Source of the DNA: an uncultured Nitrosomonas sp.
GTDB lineage: Bacteria > Pseudomonadota > Gammaproteobacteria > Burkholderiales > Nitrosomonadaceae
Direction: 5' to 3'
Assembly: GCA_902826055.1 (NCBI GenBank)
Contig: CADEDJ010000004.1
Coordinates: 1 to 64,000 of the forward strand
DNA: 64,000 nucleotides
Below the pieces are notes generated by a model. That model worked only from the letters and a program-made list of their open reading frames with translations. It was not told the origin of the DNA and did not search any database. The first letter of the stretch is position 1; each line of letters starts with the position of its first letter. Below are positions 9,525-19,625 of the stretch, piece by piece. A program made the position numbers and the translations under genes.

Positions 9525-10301
9525 ATGCTTGAAGGCTCATTTCTGTCACACCTAGTGGAACTACGTGCCAGAATAATTCGTGTGTTAAGCGGGCTCATGA
9601 TTGGTTTTATTCCTTGTGCTTTCTATGCCCGTGAACTCTATACGGTGCTAGCACAACCTCTTCTGGAAAAATTGCCACAAGGCGGGCAAATGATCGCTAC
9701 CGATGTAGCCACGCCTTTCTTTGTACCCATGAAAGTGGCCATGATGATGGCTTTTGTTATTTCATTACCGCACACCTTATATCAGATATGGCTTTTTGTA
9801 GCCCCTGGGCTGTATGCGCATGAAAAACGTTTAGCATTACCTTTGGTTGTTGGTAGTAGCTTGTTGTTCTTCTGTGGCATGGCATTCGCCTATTTTGCAG
9901 CGTTACCGCTGGTGTTTGAGTTTATTACGTATTTCGCACCGGAAGGCGTTGCGGTGATGACAGACATTGGTAAATATCTAAGCTTTGTCTTGTCCATGTT
10001 TATGGCTTTTGGTTTTACCTTTGAAGTACCGATATTTGTCATCGTTCTCGTCAGAACAGGTGTCATTACCATTGAAAAATTAAAGGAAATCCGTCCTTAT
10101 GTGATTGTTGGCGCGTTTGTCATTGCTGCCATTTTTACGCCACCCGATGTGATTTCACAATTTATGCTGGCAGTACCTTTGTGCCTCCTGTACGAATTAG
10201 GAATTGTCATCGCCACTGTTATGGCAAAGAATCAAAATAAACAAAATCAATCCGAAACAAGTCCTGTAGAAGAAAAAGATACTCCGAGCAAACCTGACTA
10301 A
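9525..10301 (+). CDS. tatC: Sec-independent translocase subunit TatC
   Basis: A 258-residue, six-pass inner-membrane protein that recognises twin-arginine signal peptides. Typical TatC sequences are FLSHLVELRARI at the N-terminus, LPHTLYQIWLFVAPGLY, a conserved FEVPIFV helix and the RPYVIVGAFVIAAIFTPPDVISQ segment. The C-terminal tail is short and charged. It closes the his-hinT-tat run; 125 bp separate it from the next gene. Confidence 0.94.
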   Translation: MLEGSFLSHLVELRARIIRVLSGLMIGFIPCAFYARELYTVLAQPLLEKLPQGGQMIATDVATPFFVPMKVAMMMAFVISLPHTLYQIWLFVAPGLYAHEKRLALPLVVGSSLLFFCGMAFAYFAALPLVFEFITYFAPEGVAVMTDIGKYLSFVLSMFMAFGFTFEVPIFVIVLVRTGVITIEKLKEIRPYVIVGAFVIAAIFTPPDVISQFMLAVPLCLLYELGIVIATVMAKNQNKQNQSETSPVEEKDTPSKPD

Positions 10302-10426
10302 TTTTTCCTGGTTCAGGATCAATATGTTAGCTGAAAATTTTTTGATGAAACCAATGCGACACTCCCCAATCTAATTTGAGGGAAGCGGGACGATTGTATT
10401 GATTAAGGCTAGCGGAGAGATTAACA

Positions 10427-11038
10427 ATGGCAAATGACAACCGGTGGAGAAATTTAAAGATATCAATTGTATTGATCATTATATTGACGATAGGAGGTAT
10501 CAATTTAACACTTGCACAAGCGCTTAGTCGTGATCTTAATCAACAACAGCAGCTTCAATCCAGCAATCTGACTCCCCAGTCTCCTGCACAAAATTCGTCT
10601 GATTCAAATAAACCGCAACGAAAGGTGCATCGTATCGGTACAGCCATTCCTGCTCCTCAAAATAGTATCAGCATCAAGAGCACAGATGCCGGCAACATAA
10701 ATCGGCGTCCCCCGGTAGCAGGATGTAATAATTGCGGCATTATTGATTTTGTCAATAAAATCAGTCAAGGTTCCGGCTTAAATGCCATAGCGAGTGGTGT
10801 CGTTGCCGGTACAGTAGCGAGAGAAGTTTTACGCCAAACACCGCCTGCACCTGGACATCATCCGCATATGATGAATCATCCGGATGGAAACATCATGCAT
10901 CCCAATAATCAGTACCAGGTAGGCATCACCATGAGTGATGGCAAACAAGCAATTATCGCACTGCCCGACGCATCCCATCTGCAACAAGGGGATAGAATTC
11001 AGTTGATTGATGGTGTATTTGTACTGGACCGTCAATAA
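10427..11038 (+). CDS. Glycine-zipper 2TM-like envelope protein
   Basis: A 203-residue protein with an N-terminal signal or anchor helix (residues 11-31), a Gln/Ser/Pro-rich linker, and a motif CNNCGIIDFV followed by a small glycine/alanine-rich helix (NAIASGVVAGTVAREVL). This pattern is seen in SlyB-like glycine-zipper proteins of betaproteobacteria, although the zipper here is short. A His/Met-rich stretch (GHHPHMMNHPDGNIMHP) then leads to a C-terminal beta-rich region ending in QLIDGVFVLDRQ. The His/Met stretch beside a copper ATPase could bind metal, but that is inference. Function is unknown. Confidence 0.6.
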   Translation: MANDNRWRNLKISIVLIIILTIGGINLTLAQALSRDLNQQQQLQSSNLTPQSPAQNSSDSNKPQRKVHRIGTAIPAPQNSISIKSTDAGNINRRPPVAGCNNCGIIDFVNKISQGSGLNAIASGVVAGTVAREVLRQTPPAPGHHPHMMNHPDGNIMHPNNQYQVGITMSDGKQAIIALPDASHLQQGDRIQLIDGVFVLDRQ

Positions 11039-11113
11039 ACCAGCAGCGAGCATTTAGCCGGTCAATCCTATTAAACCATTTTTGTACAATGTCCTTCTCG
11101 TTGGAAAATAATA

Positions 11114-13507
11114 ATGAATTCCTCAACCCTCAAACACATTGAATTGCCCATTGAAGGCATGACATGCGCTGCTTGCGCGACTCGTATCGAAAAGAATTTG
11201 AATAAACTCTCCGGCGTAGAAGCAAGCGTCAATTTTGCCAATGAAAAAGCGCATGTCAACTACGATGAGGCTCAAGTCAAAACCGATACGTTAATCAGCG
11301 CCATCGAAAAAGCCGGTTTTCATATTGCGCCACGCTCAGTACAACTGCAGCTCGGCAAAATGACTTGCGCGGCTTGCGCCGGACATATCGAAAAAGCGTT
11401 GAATAAATTGCCTGGTGTTACAGCCACTGTCAATGTCGCAACCGAAACAGCCCGCGTAATATTTAAACCGGGTTTGGTGACAACCGGTCAACTGATTGAG
11501 GCAGTGGTCAATGCTGGCTACGATGCTCACGAAATCAGTGAATTGAATCATACTGAAGAAAAAGCGCGGCGCCAGGCGGCTTACCAAGCTGAATTACGGT
11601 TATTTTGGATTTCAGCGATTCTCACGCTACCCCTGGTATTGCAAATGGGCGCCATGTTTTCAGGTCATGAAATGGAGATGCTCCCTAACTGGGTGCAATG
11701 GCTTTTGGCAACCCCAGTGCAATTCTGGATTGGAAAGCGCTTTTATATAGGAGCCTGGCATGCATTGCGTGGCGGTGGCGCCAATATGGATGTATTGGTG
11801 GCATTGGGAACCAGCATGGCCTATCTCTTCAGCGCTGTCGTGACCTTTTTCGGGCTGGATCAACATGTTTATTTTGAAGCCAGCGCAGCGATTATCACCC
11901 TTGTTTTACTCGGAAAATTGATGGAAGCACGCGCCAAGGGTAGAACTTCTGAAGCCATCGAGGCATTGATCAAACTGCAACCCAAAACAGCACGCATCGA
12001 ACGCAATGGGGAAATCGTTGAAGTTCCCGCCAGCAGCCTGCAAGTAGACGATATTTTCATCGTCCGCCCGGGCGAGCATTTGCCGGTGGATGGTGTCGTG
12101 ATTGAAGGTTCGTCCAACGTCAATGAATCCATGCTAACCGGTGAAAGCCTGCCGGTAAGCAAACAAGCCGGAGCCAAAGTTTTTGCTGCAACTTTAAACC
12201 AGCAAGGCTTACTCAAATGCCGCGCAACAAGCGTCGGTGCGCATACCCAGTTGGCTGCCATCATTCATTTGGTCGAAGAAGCGCAAGGTTCTAAAGCACC
12301 CATTCAACGCATGGCTGATACGATTTCAGGTATTTTTGTTCCTGTTGTGGTGGCAATCAGTATCCTGACTCTGGCAATCACGTGGTGGTTGATGAATGAC
12401 TTTGTTGCTGCGCTCGTTCATGCTGTTGCAGTACTGGTCATTGCCTGTCCTTGCGCATTGGGGCTGGCGACACCTACCGCCATCATGGTCGGAACGGGGC
12501 GCGGCGCGCAGGCTGGTGTGCTGGTCAAAAATGCGGCGGCACTGGAGCATGCCGAGAAAATTCAAACCCTTATTGTGGATAAAACCGGCACATTGACTGA
12601 AGGGAAACCGGAAGTCACGGATATTGTTCCGACCGTTTCTGTTAACGCACAGGATTTATTGCAAATCGCGGCTTCATTGGAGCAAGGATCAGAACATCCG
12701 CTGGCCCGGGCAGTTTTAGAAAGTGCGCAGAAACAGCAGCTACAGTTACACTCCATCCAAGATTTTTCAGCAATTACCGGTAGCGGCATTCGCGCAAATA
12801 TCCGTGACACGCAATACCTGCTTGGTTCACCTAAATTTCTTGCGCAACAAGGACTTCGTCCAGATGAGGAACAAATTATTACTCTACAATCGGAAGGAAA
12901 AACTGTCATCGGTGTGGCTTGTATTTCCACTGATAACCCGCACATTCTTGGTTATCTGGCCATCGCGGACCAGCTCAGAAATACTTCTATTAAAGCGGTT
13001 AAACAATTACAAGCGATGGGTATCGAAGTGGTCATGCTCACCGGCGATAATGACGTGACTGCTGCGGCTATAGCCAAACGTACCGGGATTACCCATTATC
13101 GAGCCGAAGTGTTGCCGCAAGATAAAGCCGCTGAAGTATCAAAAATGAAGGCACAAGGCAAATTTACCGCGATGGTCGGGGACGGCATCAACGATGCGCC
13201 GGCATTGGCAGCCGCAGACGTCAGTTTTGCCATCGGTGCCGGCTCGGATGTGGCCATTGAGGCGGCTGATATTACGCTGATTCGCAACGATCTCATGAGT
13301 GTCGCCGATGCCATTTCTTTGTCGCGAGCAACGCTCAAGAAAATCCGCCAAAATCTGTTTTTTGCTTTTGTTTATAATACCCTTGGAATTCCATTAGCGG
13401 CTATCGGCATGCTCAATCCAGTCATTGCAGGCGCTGCAATGGCGATGAGTTCGGTGTCTGTCGTCAGTAATTCGTTATTATTGAAACGCTGGAAAGCCAA
13501 CCACTAG
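11114..13507 (+). CDS. copA: Copper-translocating P1B-type ATPase
   Basis: A 797-residue Cu+ exporter of the inner membrane. Two N-terminal heavy-metal-associated domains carry [13 protein letters not shown] and [13 protein letters not shown]. The membrane ion site is the CPC of [17 protein letters not shown], the phosphorylated aspartate lies in DKTGTLTEG, and the nucleotide-domain SEHPLARAV motif and hinge [16 protein letters not shown] are intact. These features define a P1B-1 copper pump. A CopZ-type chaperone gene follows at 24 bp, giving a copper detoxification pair. I saw no clear CueR-type operator in the 75-bp upstream gap. Confidence 0.94.
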   Translation: MNSSTLKHIELPIEGMTCAACATRIEKNLNKLSGVEASVNFANEKAHVNYDEAQVKTDTLISAIEKAGFHIAPRSVQLQLGKMTCAACAGHIEKALNKLPGVTATVNVATETARVIFKPGLVTTGQLIEAVVNAGYDAHEISELNHTEEKARRQAAYQAELRLFWISAILTLPLVLQMGAMFSGHEMEMLPNWVQWLLATPVQFWIGKRFYIGAWHALRGGGANMDVLVALGTSMAYLFSAVVTFFGLDQHVYFEASAAIITLVLLGKLMEARAKGRTSEAIEALIKLQPKTARIERNGEIVEVPASSLQVDDIFIVRPGEHLPVDGVVIEGSSNVNESMLTGESLPVSKQAGAKVFAATLNQQGLLKCRATSVGAHTQLAAIIHLVEEAQGSKAPIQRMADTISGIFVPVVVAISILTLAITWWLMNDFVAALVHAVAVLVIACPCALGLATPTAIMVGTGRGAQAGVLVKNAAALEHAEKIQTLIVDKTGTLTEGKPEVTDIVPTVSVNAQDLLQIAASLEQGSEHPLARAVLESAQKQQLQLHSIQDFSAITGSGIRANIRDTQYLLGSPKFLAQQGLRPDEEQIITLQSEGKTVIGVACISTDNPHILGYLAIADQLRNTSIKAVKQLQAMGIEVVMLTGDNDVTAAAIAKRTGITHYRAEVLPQDKAAEVSKMKAQGKFTAMVGDGINDAPALAAADVSFAIGAGSDVAIEAADITLIRNDLMSVADAISLSRATLKKIRQNLFFAFVYNTLGIPLAAIGMLNPVIAGAAMAMSSVSVVSNSLLLKRWKANH

Positions 13508-13530
13508 AAATCAATTAAAGGAAAGCAATA

Positions 13531-13743
13531 ATGCAAACAACCACGATCAAAATAGCGGGAATGACCTGCATGGGGTGTGTCAATAGTGTCAAAACCGTTC
13601 TCAATAATCTGCCGGGCATAGCTCAGGTGGAGGTCTCGCTTGACCCTCCTGTTGCGGCCATTCAGCATGATCCGGCTGCCACCAGTGTTGATCGACTCAA
13701 AGAAGCTATTATTGATGCAGGGTTTGAAGTAACCGATCAATAG
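13531..13743 (+). CDS. copZ: Copper chaperone, heavy-metal-associated domain protein
   Basis: A 70-residue single HMA-domain protein with the metal-binding loop MTCMGCVNSVKTVL and the ferredoxin-like fold pattern ending in DRLKEAIIDAGFEV. It probably delivers Cu+ to the HMA domains of the adjacent ATPase in the cytoplasm. A ribosome-binding site (AAAGGAAAG) precedes the ATG. It is convergent with putA, with a 33-bp gap. Confidence 0.85.
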   Translation: MQTTTIKIAGMTCMGCVNSVKTVLNNLPGIAQVEVSLDPPVAAIQHDPAATSVDRLKEAIIDAGFEVTDQ

Positions 13744-13776
13744 CAGCACGGCAAATTTTCACTGTCACAATCCGTT

Positions 13777-16700
13777 TCAACCGGTATCTTTCCGCGTCGA
13801 CAGCAGACCAACGTTACCACCAACCGCTGCGGTATTGATGGTAACCACGCGTTCCGCTGCAAAGCGCTGCAAATAATGGGGGCCACCGGCTTTTGGCCCG
13901 GTTCCGGATAATCCTTCGCCGCCAAATGGCTGGGAACCGACAACCGCACCAATCAGATTGCGGTTGACATAAGTATTGCCACAGCGGCTATGGCGGGTAA
14001 TAAAATCAACAGTGGCATCGATACGGCTATGAATGCCCAAAGTCAGACCATAACCGCTGTTATTGATGGAATCCAGCACTTCATTTAATCGATCGGCTTG
14101 ATAACGAATAACGTGCAGGATAGGCCCGAACACTTCATGCTGCAGTTGCTCGAGTTTGTCGATTTCATAAACTCGCGGCGCAAAATAGCTACCCTGTTCG
14201 CTTTCTGGCGGCAATGGCATTGCCTTAATCAGCCGCGCCTCATGGTCCATGCGTTTACTGTGCCGGTGTAATTCATCGCGGGCAGAAAAACTGATTACTG
14301 GCCCAATATCGGTATCAAAATGCATGGGATTGCCAATATGCAACTCACCCATCGCACCACTCAGCATCTCTAGAATTTGCGGTGCGATCTCTTGCTGCAA
14401 AAAGAGCACGCGTAATGCCGAACAACGCTGTCCGGCGCTATTGAAAGCCGAAACCATCACATCCTTCACCACTTGTTCAGGCAACGCAGAGCTGTCGACG
14501 ATCATGCAATTCTGACCACCGGTTTCAGCAATCAAAGGCAGAATGCGCTCGCCTTGTGCAAGCACTTGATTAATTTGACGTGCAGTACTGAGAGAGCCGG
14601 TAAAAGCAACGCCGGCAATGCAAGCGTTGCTCACCAGTCTCATACCGATTTCATTACCGCTGCCAGGCAAAAAATGCAGCACTTCATTAGGAATACCGGC
14701 TCTATGCAGCAACGACACGACATAGGCGGCACATAACGGGGTCAGCGCAGCAGGTTTAGCGATAACGCAATTGCCCGCCGCCAGTGCGGCGGCAACCTGA
14801 CCAGTAAAAATAGCCACCGGAAAATTCCAAGGACTGATGCAGACAAACACACCACGTCCCGCTAAGCGTAGCTGACTCTGTTCGCCTGTAATACCGGGTA
14901 ATGTCATAACATGCTCGAAATGTTGCCGGATCTGCGCAGCATAGTAGCGGCAGAAATCTACAGCTTCACGCACTTCGTTGAGTGCGTCATGGATGGTTCG
15001 TCCGCCCTCACGAATGATGCGCGCCATCAATTCAACACGCTCGGCTTCCAGCAAATCCGCAGCGCGATCCAGCATAGCAGCACGATCACTCGCTTTGCTG
15101 TTGGTCCAATCCGGCGCAGCACGTTGCGCCGCACTGAGTGCTTTGTCGGCGGCATGAATGTCAGCCAGTGCAATTTCTCCAATATGATCAGTGTGATCTG
15201 CGGGATTGATAAGTGTTTGCGTTTGTCCCGCAAGAATCTGACCGCCAACAACTGGCGTAGCATGCCAGGATTGCCGGTACGCTGTTGCCAGCGCTTGATC
15301 GAAATGTATTTGTGATGCACGGTCGGCGAAATGGATTGCGCTCGAATTAAACCGTTCTTTCCCATAAAGATGGCGCGGAACAGGAAGGGACTGCGGACTG
15401 CAATCAAGCTTCTTCACTGGATCATCGATGATTGCCTCAAGCGAAACTTCCGCATTGGCAATCTGGTTAACAAACGAGGTATTGGCGCCATTTTCAAGCA
15501 ATCGCCGCACCAGATAGGGCAGCAATTCCTTATAATCGCCAACCGGTGCATAAACCCGGCATTTAAGCTGCGGATATTGGTCCAGCACATCGGAATAGAG
15601 CAATTCACCCATACCATACAAACGCTGGAACTCGAAACAACGTTCCTTTGCCATAACAACGAGCGTGGCAACGGTAAGGGCGTTATGGGTAGCAAACTGC
15701 GGATAAAAAAGATCGCCACTTTCTAACAGGCGCCGCGCACAAGCAAGGTATGACACATCAGTGGCCACTTTGCGGGTAAAAACCGGATAACCATCCAAGC
15801 CGCGCTCCTGAGCCTGCTTGATCTCGGTATCCCAATAGGCGCCTTTAACCAAACGAACCGGAATTTGACGTTTATATTCAGCAGCGAGCTGTGCCAGCCA
15901 GTCGATCACACGCATGGCCCGCTTCTGGTACGCTTGTACCGCTAAACCGAAACCATTCCAGCCATTAAGCTTGTCATTGCGATATACGATTTCAAACAAA
16001 TCGAGCGAGAGATCAAGCCGCTCCGATTCTTCCGCATCAATAATTAAATTGAGATTGGCAGTTTTAGCGGCACATGCCAACGCCAATAAACGTGGCGATA
16101 ATTCATCGATCACCCGCTGCCGCTGAGTGTACTCATAACGGGGGTGCAGCGCAGAAAGTTTCACGGAAATACCGGAACGGTCGAATAATCTCTGCTCATT
16201 CGTCTGCTTGCCAAGAATGCCAATAGCCTCGCAATACGCATGCCAATAGCGCTCAGCATCAGCCGCAGTAAGCGCCGCTTCACCCAGCATGTCGAAAGAG
16301 TAGCGATAACGTTTGTTGTCACCATCCGCACTGCGCAAAAGTGCTTCATTAAGGGTACTGCCGATGACAAACTGGTGACTGATCAGGCGCATTGCCTGTT
16401 TAACCGCCATGCGAATGACCGGCTCACCGCTGCGACTGATAAGCCGGTCAAATAGTGAATCCGAGTCTTCAAGTTGCACCCATTTTCCAGTCAGCAATAA
16501 TCCCCAAGTCGATGCGTTGACCCACCATGACGCACTATGGCCAAGATGACGATGCCATTTCGCACTGGAAAGTTTGTCGTAAATCAAGCGATCGGCTGTC
16601 GCTGCATCGGGAATACGCAACAGTGCTTCTGCCAAGCACATCAACAATACCCCTTCCTGAGTGCTGAGGTCATATTCATGCAACAACGCTTCAATTCCAC

Positions 16701-16893
16701 TTTGCTTTTGCACCTGACTGCGAACTTTGCAAACCCATTGCCGCGCCAACCTTTCTATCCGCATTTGCTCGCTGTTACTGAAAGTGACGAGTGGAATCAA
16801 TGTATTCAGGTGCGCGGTTTCATCGTAAAGATAAGCGCTATTAATGGCTTCGCGATAAGAAATCAAGGAAGGAAAAGCTGCATCAAGCATCAT
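13777..16893 (-). CDS. putA: Bifunctional proline dehydrogenase / P5C dehydrogenase
   Basis: A 1038-residue enzyme that oxidises proline to glutamate. The FAD-dependent proline dehydrogenase barrel covers roughly residues 130-470, with RLVKGAYWDTEIKQAQERG. The NAD-dependent aldehyde dehydrogenase part follows from about 560, with ISPWNFPVAIFTGQVAAALAAGN, the glutamate in IAETGGQN and the nucleophile in NSAGQRCSALRVL. The protein is shorter than E. coli PutA and has no N-terminal ribbon-helix-helix DNA-binding domain, so it is an enzyme only. It lies 30 bp downstream of manC on the same strand, but no pathway link is evident. Confidence 0.93.
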   Translation of the reverse strand: MMLDAAFPSLISYREAINSAYLYDETAHLNTLIPLVTFSNSEQMRIERLARQWVCKVRSQVQKQSGIEALLHEYDLSTQEGVLLMCLAEALLRIPDAATADRLIYDKLSSAKWHRHLGHSASWWVNASTWGLLLTGKWVQLEDSDSLFDRLISRSGEPVIRMAVKQAMRLISHQFVIGSTLNEALLRSADGDNKRYRYSFDMLGEAALTAADAERYWHAYCEAIGILGKQTNEQRLFDRSGISVKLSALHPRYEYTQRQRVIDELSPRLLALACAAKTANLNLIIDAEESERLDLSLDLFEIVYRNDKLNGWNGFGLAVQAYQKRAMRVIDWLAQLAAEYKRQIPVRLVKGAYWDTEIKQAQERGLDGYPVFTRKVATDVSYLACARRLLESGDLFYPQFATHNALTVATLVVMAKERCFEFQRLYGMGELLYSDVLDQYPQLKCRVYAPVGDYKELLPYLVRRLLENGANTSFVNQIANAEVSLEAIIDDPVKKLDCSPQSLPVPRHLYGKERFNSSAIHFADRASQIHFDQALATAYRQSWHATPVVGGQILAGQTQTLINPADHTDHIGEIALADIHAADKALSAAQRAAPDWTNSKASDRAAMLDRAADLLEAERVELMARIIREGGRTIHDALNEVREAVDFCRYYAAQIRQHFEHVMTLPGITGEQSQLRLAGRGVFVCISPWNFPVAIFTGQVAAALAAGNCVIAKPAALTPLCAAYVVSLLHRAGIPNEVLHFLPGSGNEIGMRLVSNACIAGVAFTGSLSTARQINQVLAQGERILPLIAETGGQNCMIVDSSALPEQVVKDVMVSAFNSAGQRCSALRVLFLQQEIAPQILEMLSGAMGELHIGNPMHFDTDIGPVISFSARDELHRHSKRMDHEARLIKAMPLPPESEQGSYFAPRVYEIDKLEQLQHEVFGPILHVIRYQADRLNEVLDSINNSGYGLTLGIHSRIDATVDFITRHSRCGNTYVNRNLIGAVVGSQPFGGEGLSGTGPKAGGPHYLQRFAAERVVTINTAAVGGNVGLLSTRKDTG

Positions 16894-16923
16894 TAAATCA
16901 GTACGCTGATGACAAAGCCATTG

Positions 16924-18363
16924 CTATAAGGTACGGCCATAAGAATCTTCAAATCTTACGATATCATCTTCGCCCAGATAGGCTCCCGACTGAACCTCAA
17001 TCAAGTGCAAAGGAATTTTTCCTGGATTCTCGAGACGATGCGGTTTTCCAAACGGAATATAGGTCGATTGATTTTCTGCGAAAAGGGTTTCCTTATTTTC
17101 TACCGTCACTTTAGCCGTACCGCTCACGACCACCCAGTGCTCAGCTCTATGATGATGCATTTGCAAGGACAATTTTTCTCCTGGCTTTACCATGATACGC
17201 TTGACTTGGAAACGCTCTCCCCTATCAATACCTTCATACCAACCCCAGGGCCGATGGATGCGCAAGTGCTCCAGATGCTCCTTACGCTGACTGGCTTCGA
17301 GATGTTGTATTGCGGTTTTTAACTGCTGAGCCTTACTCTTGTGCATGACGAGCACAGCATCGGCCGTTTCGACGACGATCACATCTTCAAGACCGATCAC
17401 CGAAACCAAGCGATTCTCTGCGCGAATGTAACTTCTTTGGGTGTCCATAATATGCGTATCGCCACTGGTAAAATTACCCTGCGCATCCTTTGGTACAATT
17501 TGCCACAGCGAATCCCACGATCCGACGTCACTCCAGCCAAATTGCGCAGGTACTACGGCGGCCCGGTCAGTTGCTTGCATGATGGCATAGTCGATGGAAT
17601 CGGAAGGACATGCCATGAACGCATCATTGTCGGGACGAAAAAAACCCAAATCCTTGATTTTTTTTTGCCACGCCGCCTGAACAGCCAAAAAAATATCCGA
17701 TCGATGCCGTTGCAATTCTTCCAAATAGCGCTTTGCAGTAAAAACGAACATACCGCTATTCCAGCTAAATCCCCCTTCCTGCAAAAAGGATGTTGCCATT
17801 TCCAGACTCGGTTTTTCATAAAAACATTGGACGTGATAAGCAGTCAACGCAGCGGCTGCCGCCAATGTGATGGGATCGCCGGATTTGATATAGCCATACC
17901 CTGTTTCTGGCGTGCTCGGCACTATTCCAAAAGCCATCAAATAACCTTCTTGCGCGCCCATTACCGCAGTTTCTACCGCTTGTGCAAAAGCAATTTGGTC
18001 GTCGATCACATGATCCGCGGGCAGCACCAGCATCATCGCATTTTCATCTGCCTGGGCGAGATGAAACGCAGCCAATGCAATGGCCGGAGCCGTGTTGCGG
18101 CCGATTGCTTCGAGATAAATGGCTTCCGGCTTGATATGGATGGCCTCGCACTGCTCTTGCGTCAGAAAACGATGCTCGGAATTGCAAATGAGAACCGGAG
18201 GCTGCGCATTGGCTAAAGCCGCCGCGCGCATCAACGTGGCTTGCAACATGGTTTCCTGACTCACCAACGGCAACAATTGCTTGGGGTAATTGGCACGCGA
18301 TAGCGGCCACAACCGCGTACCGCTGCCACCGGATAAAATAACGGGATGAATAGTCGAATGCAT
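16924..18363 (-). CDS. manC: Mannose-1-phosphate guanylyltransferase / mannose-6-phosphate isomerase
   Basis: A 479-residue bifunctional type II PMI/GMP protein. The nucleotidyltransferase domain begins HPVILSGGSGTRLWPLSR and continues with YLEAIGRNTAPAIALAA and LVLPADHVI. The C-terminal cupin carries the isomerase site (RPWGWYEGIDRGERFQVKRI, MHHHRAEHWVVVSGTA). It makes GDP-mannose for capsule, LPS or exopolysaccharide. I chose the ATG at 18363; an in-frame TTG at 18372 adds three residues. It stands next to the FGE-fold accessory operon but 200 bp away, and has no obvious functional tie to it. Confidence 0.92.
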   Translation of the reverse strand: MHSTIHPVILSGGSGTRLWPLSRANYPKQLLPLVSQETMLQATLMRAAALANAQPPVLICNSEHRFLTQEQCEAIHIKPEAIYLEAIGRNTAPAIALAAFHLAQADENAMMLVLPADHVIDDQIAFAQAVETAVMGAQEGYLMAFGIVPSTPETGYGYIKSGDPITLAAAAALTAYHVQCFYEKPSLEMATSFLQEGGFSWNSGMFVFTAKRYLEELQRHRSDIFLAVQAAWQKKIKDLGFFRPDNDAFMACPSDSIDYAIMQATDRAAVVPAQFGWSDVGSWDSLWQIVPKDAQGNFTSGDTHIMDTQRSYIRAENRLVSVIGLEDVIVVETADAVLVMHKSKAQQLKTAIQHLEASQRKEHLEHLRIHRPWGWYEGIDRGERFQVKRIMVKPGEKLSLQMHHHRAEHWVVVSGTAKVTVENKETLFAENQSTYIPFGKPHRLENPGKIPLHLIEVQSGAYLGEDDIVRFEDSYGRTL

Positions 18364-18533
18364 GGACGGCAATTAACTTAAATTTTAATAAATAATCAAA
18401 AACAGCATAACCACACTTCTTATACTTAACAAGGATAAGTTACACCGATTTTCCTTACGAAGTGATTGCATGGAAACGGATAGCGCTACACAGATTCCGC
18501 CTTTCCTAATAAAAACTTATAAAATCAGAAACC

Positions 18534-18552
18534 GCAAGGGCTCCGCCCCTGC
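18534..18552 (-). repeat. GC-rich hairpin just downstream of variable repeat 1
   Basis: On the coding strand of the secreted FGE-fold gene, GCAGGGGC-GGA-GCCCTTGC forms an 8-bp stem (one G-T pair) with a 3-nt loop, 19 bp beyond the stop codon. DGR target genes often carry a short GC-rich hairpin directly after the variable repeat and its IMH segment, and this one is in the right place. It has no T-run, so it is not an intrinsic terminator. The second repeat (19626-19775) lacks the distal arm. Confidence 0.55.
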
Positions 18553-18694
18553 ACCCCACAAAGATCAAAGGTCAAAAATCCCTGGCAATGCGAAAACCCT
18601 GGTTGAAGTAGGCTTCATCGGTGCCGCCCCCGTCACGGAAAGCCGAACGCAAGAACTGTGGAGCGTTGAGCCACGAACCGCCCCGAACCACCCG
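18545..18694 (-). repeat. Variable repeat 1 (putative DGR VR), 3' end of secreted FGE-fold gene
   Basis: A 150-bp segment aligns without gaps to 19626-19775 with 27 differences. Within the coding part (18572-18694) all 25 differences are compatible with an adenine in a shared template: 20 have A in one copy, 5 pair two different non-A bases, none is C/T. Fourteen of 16 affected codons change the amino acid. Of the two differences beyond the stop, one is A/T and one, in the GC-rich tail, is T/C. The 24 bp that open the repeat and the 19-bp core GGTTTTCGCATTGCCAGGG are identical. This is the pattern left by adenine-specific mutagenic retrohoming. Confidence 0.8.
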
Positions 18695-19585
18695 GCGGCT
18701 GCAATTGCCACCGTCTTTTTCCAGCCAGGCCGAACCGTCTCTCAGTGCATTGCGATAATTGTCATGCCAGCAATCCTGCGTCCATTCCCAAACGTTACCC
18801 AGCATATCGAACAACCCAAAATGATTTTCGGCATAACTCGCCACCGGTGCGGTATACACATGACCATCGGTGCATTCCGCCAACATCCAATCGGAACCGG
18901 CAATGGATTTTGCTTCCTGCCCGGCGCTATTGGCGTAATTGCATTGCTGATCGTCCCGGTAATAGCGCGCTGCCGTTGTGCCTGCCCGTGCCGCGTATTC
19001 CCATTCCGCTTCCGTTGGCAAGCGGTAAGTTGCGCCGGTGCGGCGCGACAGCCAGGCCGCATACGCTTGCGCGTCGTCCCACGACACGCACACCACCGGA
19101 TGATCGGCGTTTTGTTCGAAACCGGGATTTTTCCAATTACGTTCCGGTAGTTGTTCCACTTGTTTTTTGTCACTATCCCAAACATAACAACCTTTCCCGC
19201 TCTCTTCGGCAGTCGTCTGATAATGGCTATCCTGAACGAATTGTTTGAACTGTTCCACCGTAATCTCGCAACGGCTTATGGCGAATGGTTTTGGAATCGT
19301 TACCTCATGTTGCGGACCTTCATCGTCAGAATGCCCATTTTCGTCATCCGGTGAACCCATCAAAAATCGGCCGGGCTTAACCATCACCATCGTCGGCGCC
19401 TGCCCGGCTTCGGTGCGGCAGGTTTGCGCCAAGGTTCGTGATACCTGCCGGTCTTGTTCCGTTCTTTCCGCTAACGGTTGAACGGTTTTCTGTTCTTCAC
19501 TGTCACCAGCATCTTTGGCAACCAATGGTGCACATAACAATGTGGTGATCAGTATTGAAATTATTTTGATTTGGCTGTGCATCAT
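18572..19585 (-). CDS. Secreted FGE-sulfatase/C-type-lectin-fold protein with a DGR-type variable C-terminus
   Basis: A 337-residue protein with a cleavable-looking signal peptide (MMHSQIKIISILITTLLCAPLVAKDA), a polar linker and a SUMF1/FGE-type domain (about 60-337) with MVMVKPGRFLMGSPDDE, RLPTEAEWEYAARAGT and GNVWEWTQDCWHDNY. The cysteine pair that true formylglycine-generating enzymes carry after RGGS is absent: here RGGSWLNAPQFLRSAFRD follows. It is therefore unlikely to be an FGE enzyme and more likely a ligand-binding scaffold. Its last 40 residues are the variable repeat. The ATG at 19585 (with 19582 next to it) has a GAGAAG ribosome-binding site; the frame to 19612 would bury the signal peptide. 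It is the last gene of the TIR-MoxR operon. Confidence 0.82.
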   Translation of the reverse strand: MMHSQIKIISILITTLLCAPLVAKDAGDSEEQKTVQPLAERTEQDRQVSRTLAQTCRTEAGQAPTMVMVKPGRFLMGSPDDENGHSDDEGPQHEVTIPKPFAISRCEITVEQFKQFVQDSHYQTTAEESGKGCYVWDSDKKQVEQLPERNWKNPGFEQNADHPVVCVSWDDAQAYAAWLSRRTGATYRLPTEAEWEYAARAGTTAARYYRDDQQCNYANSAGQEAKSIAGSDWMLAECTDGHVYTAPVASYAENHFGLFDMLGNVWEWTQDCWHDNYRNALRDGSAWLEKDGGNCSRRVVRGGSWLNAPQFLRSAFRDGGGTDEAYFNQGFRIARDF

Positions 19586-19625
19586 TTTCTTCTCAACGTT
19601 ATCATACAGCACCTACACTACAACG

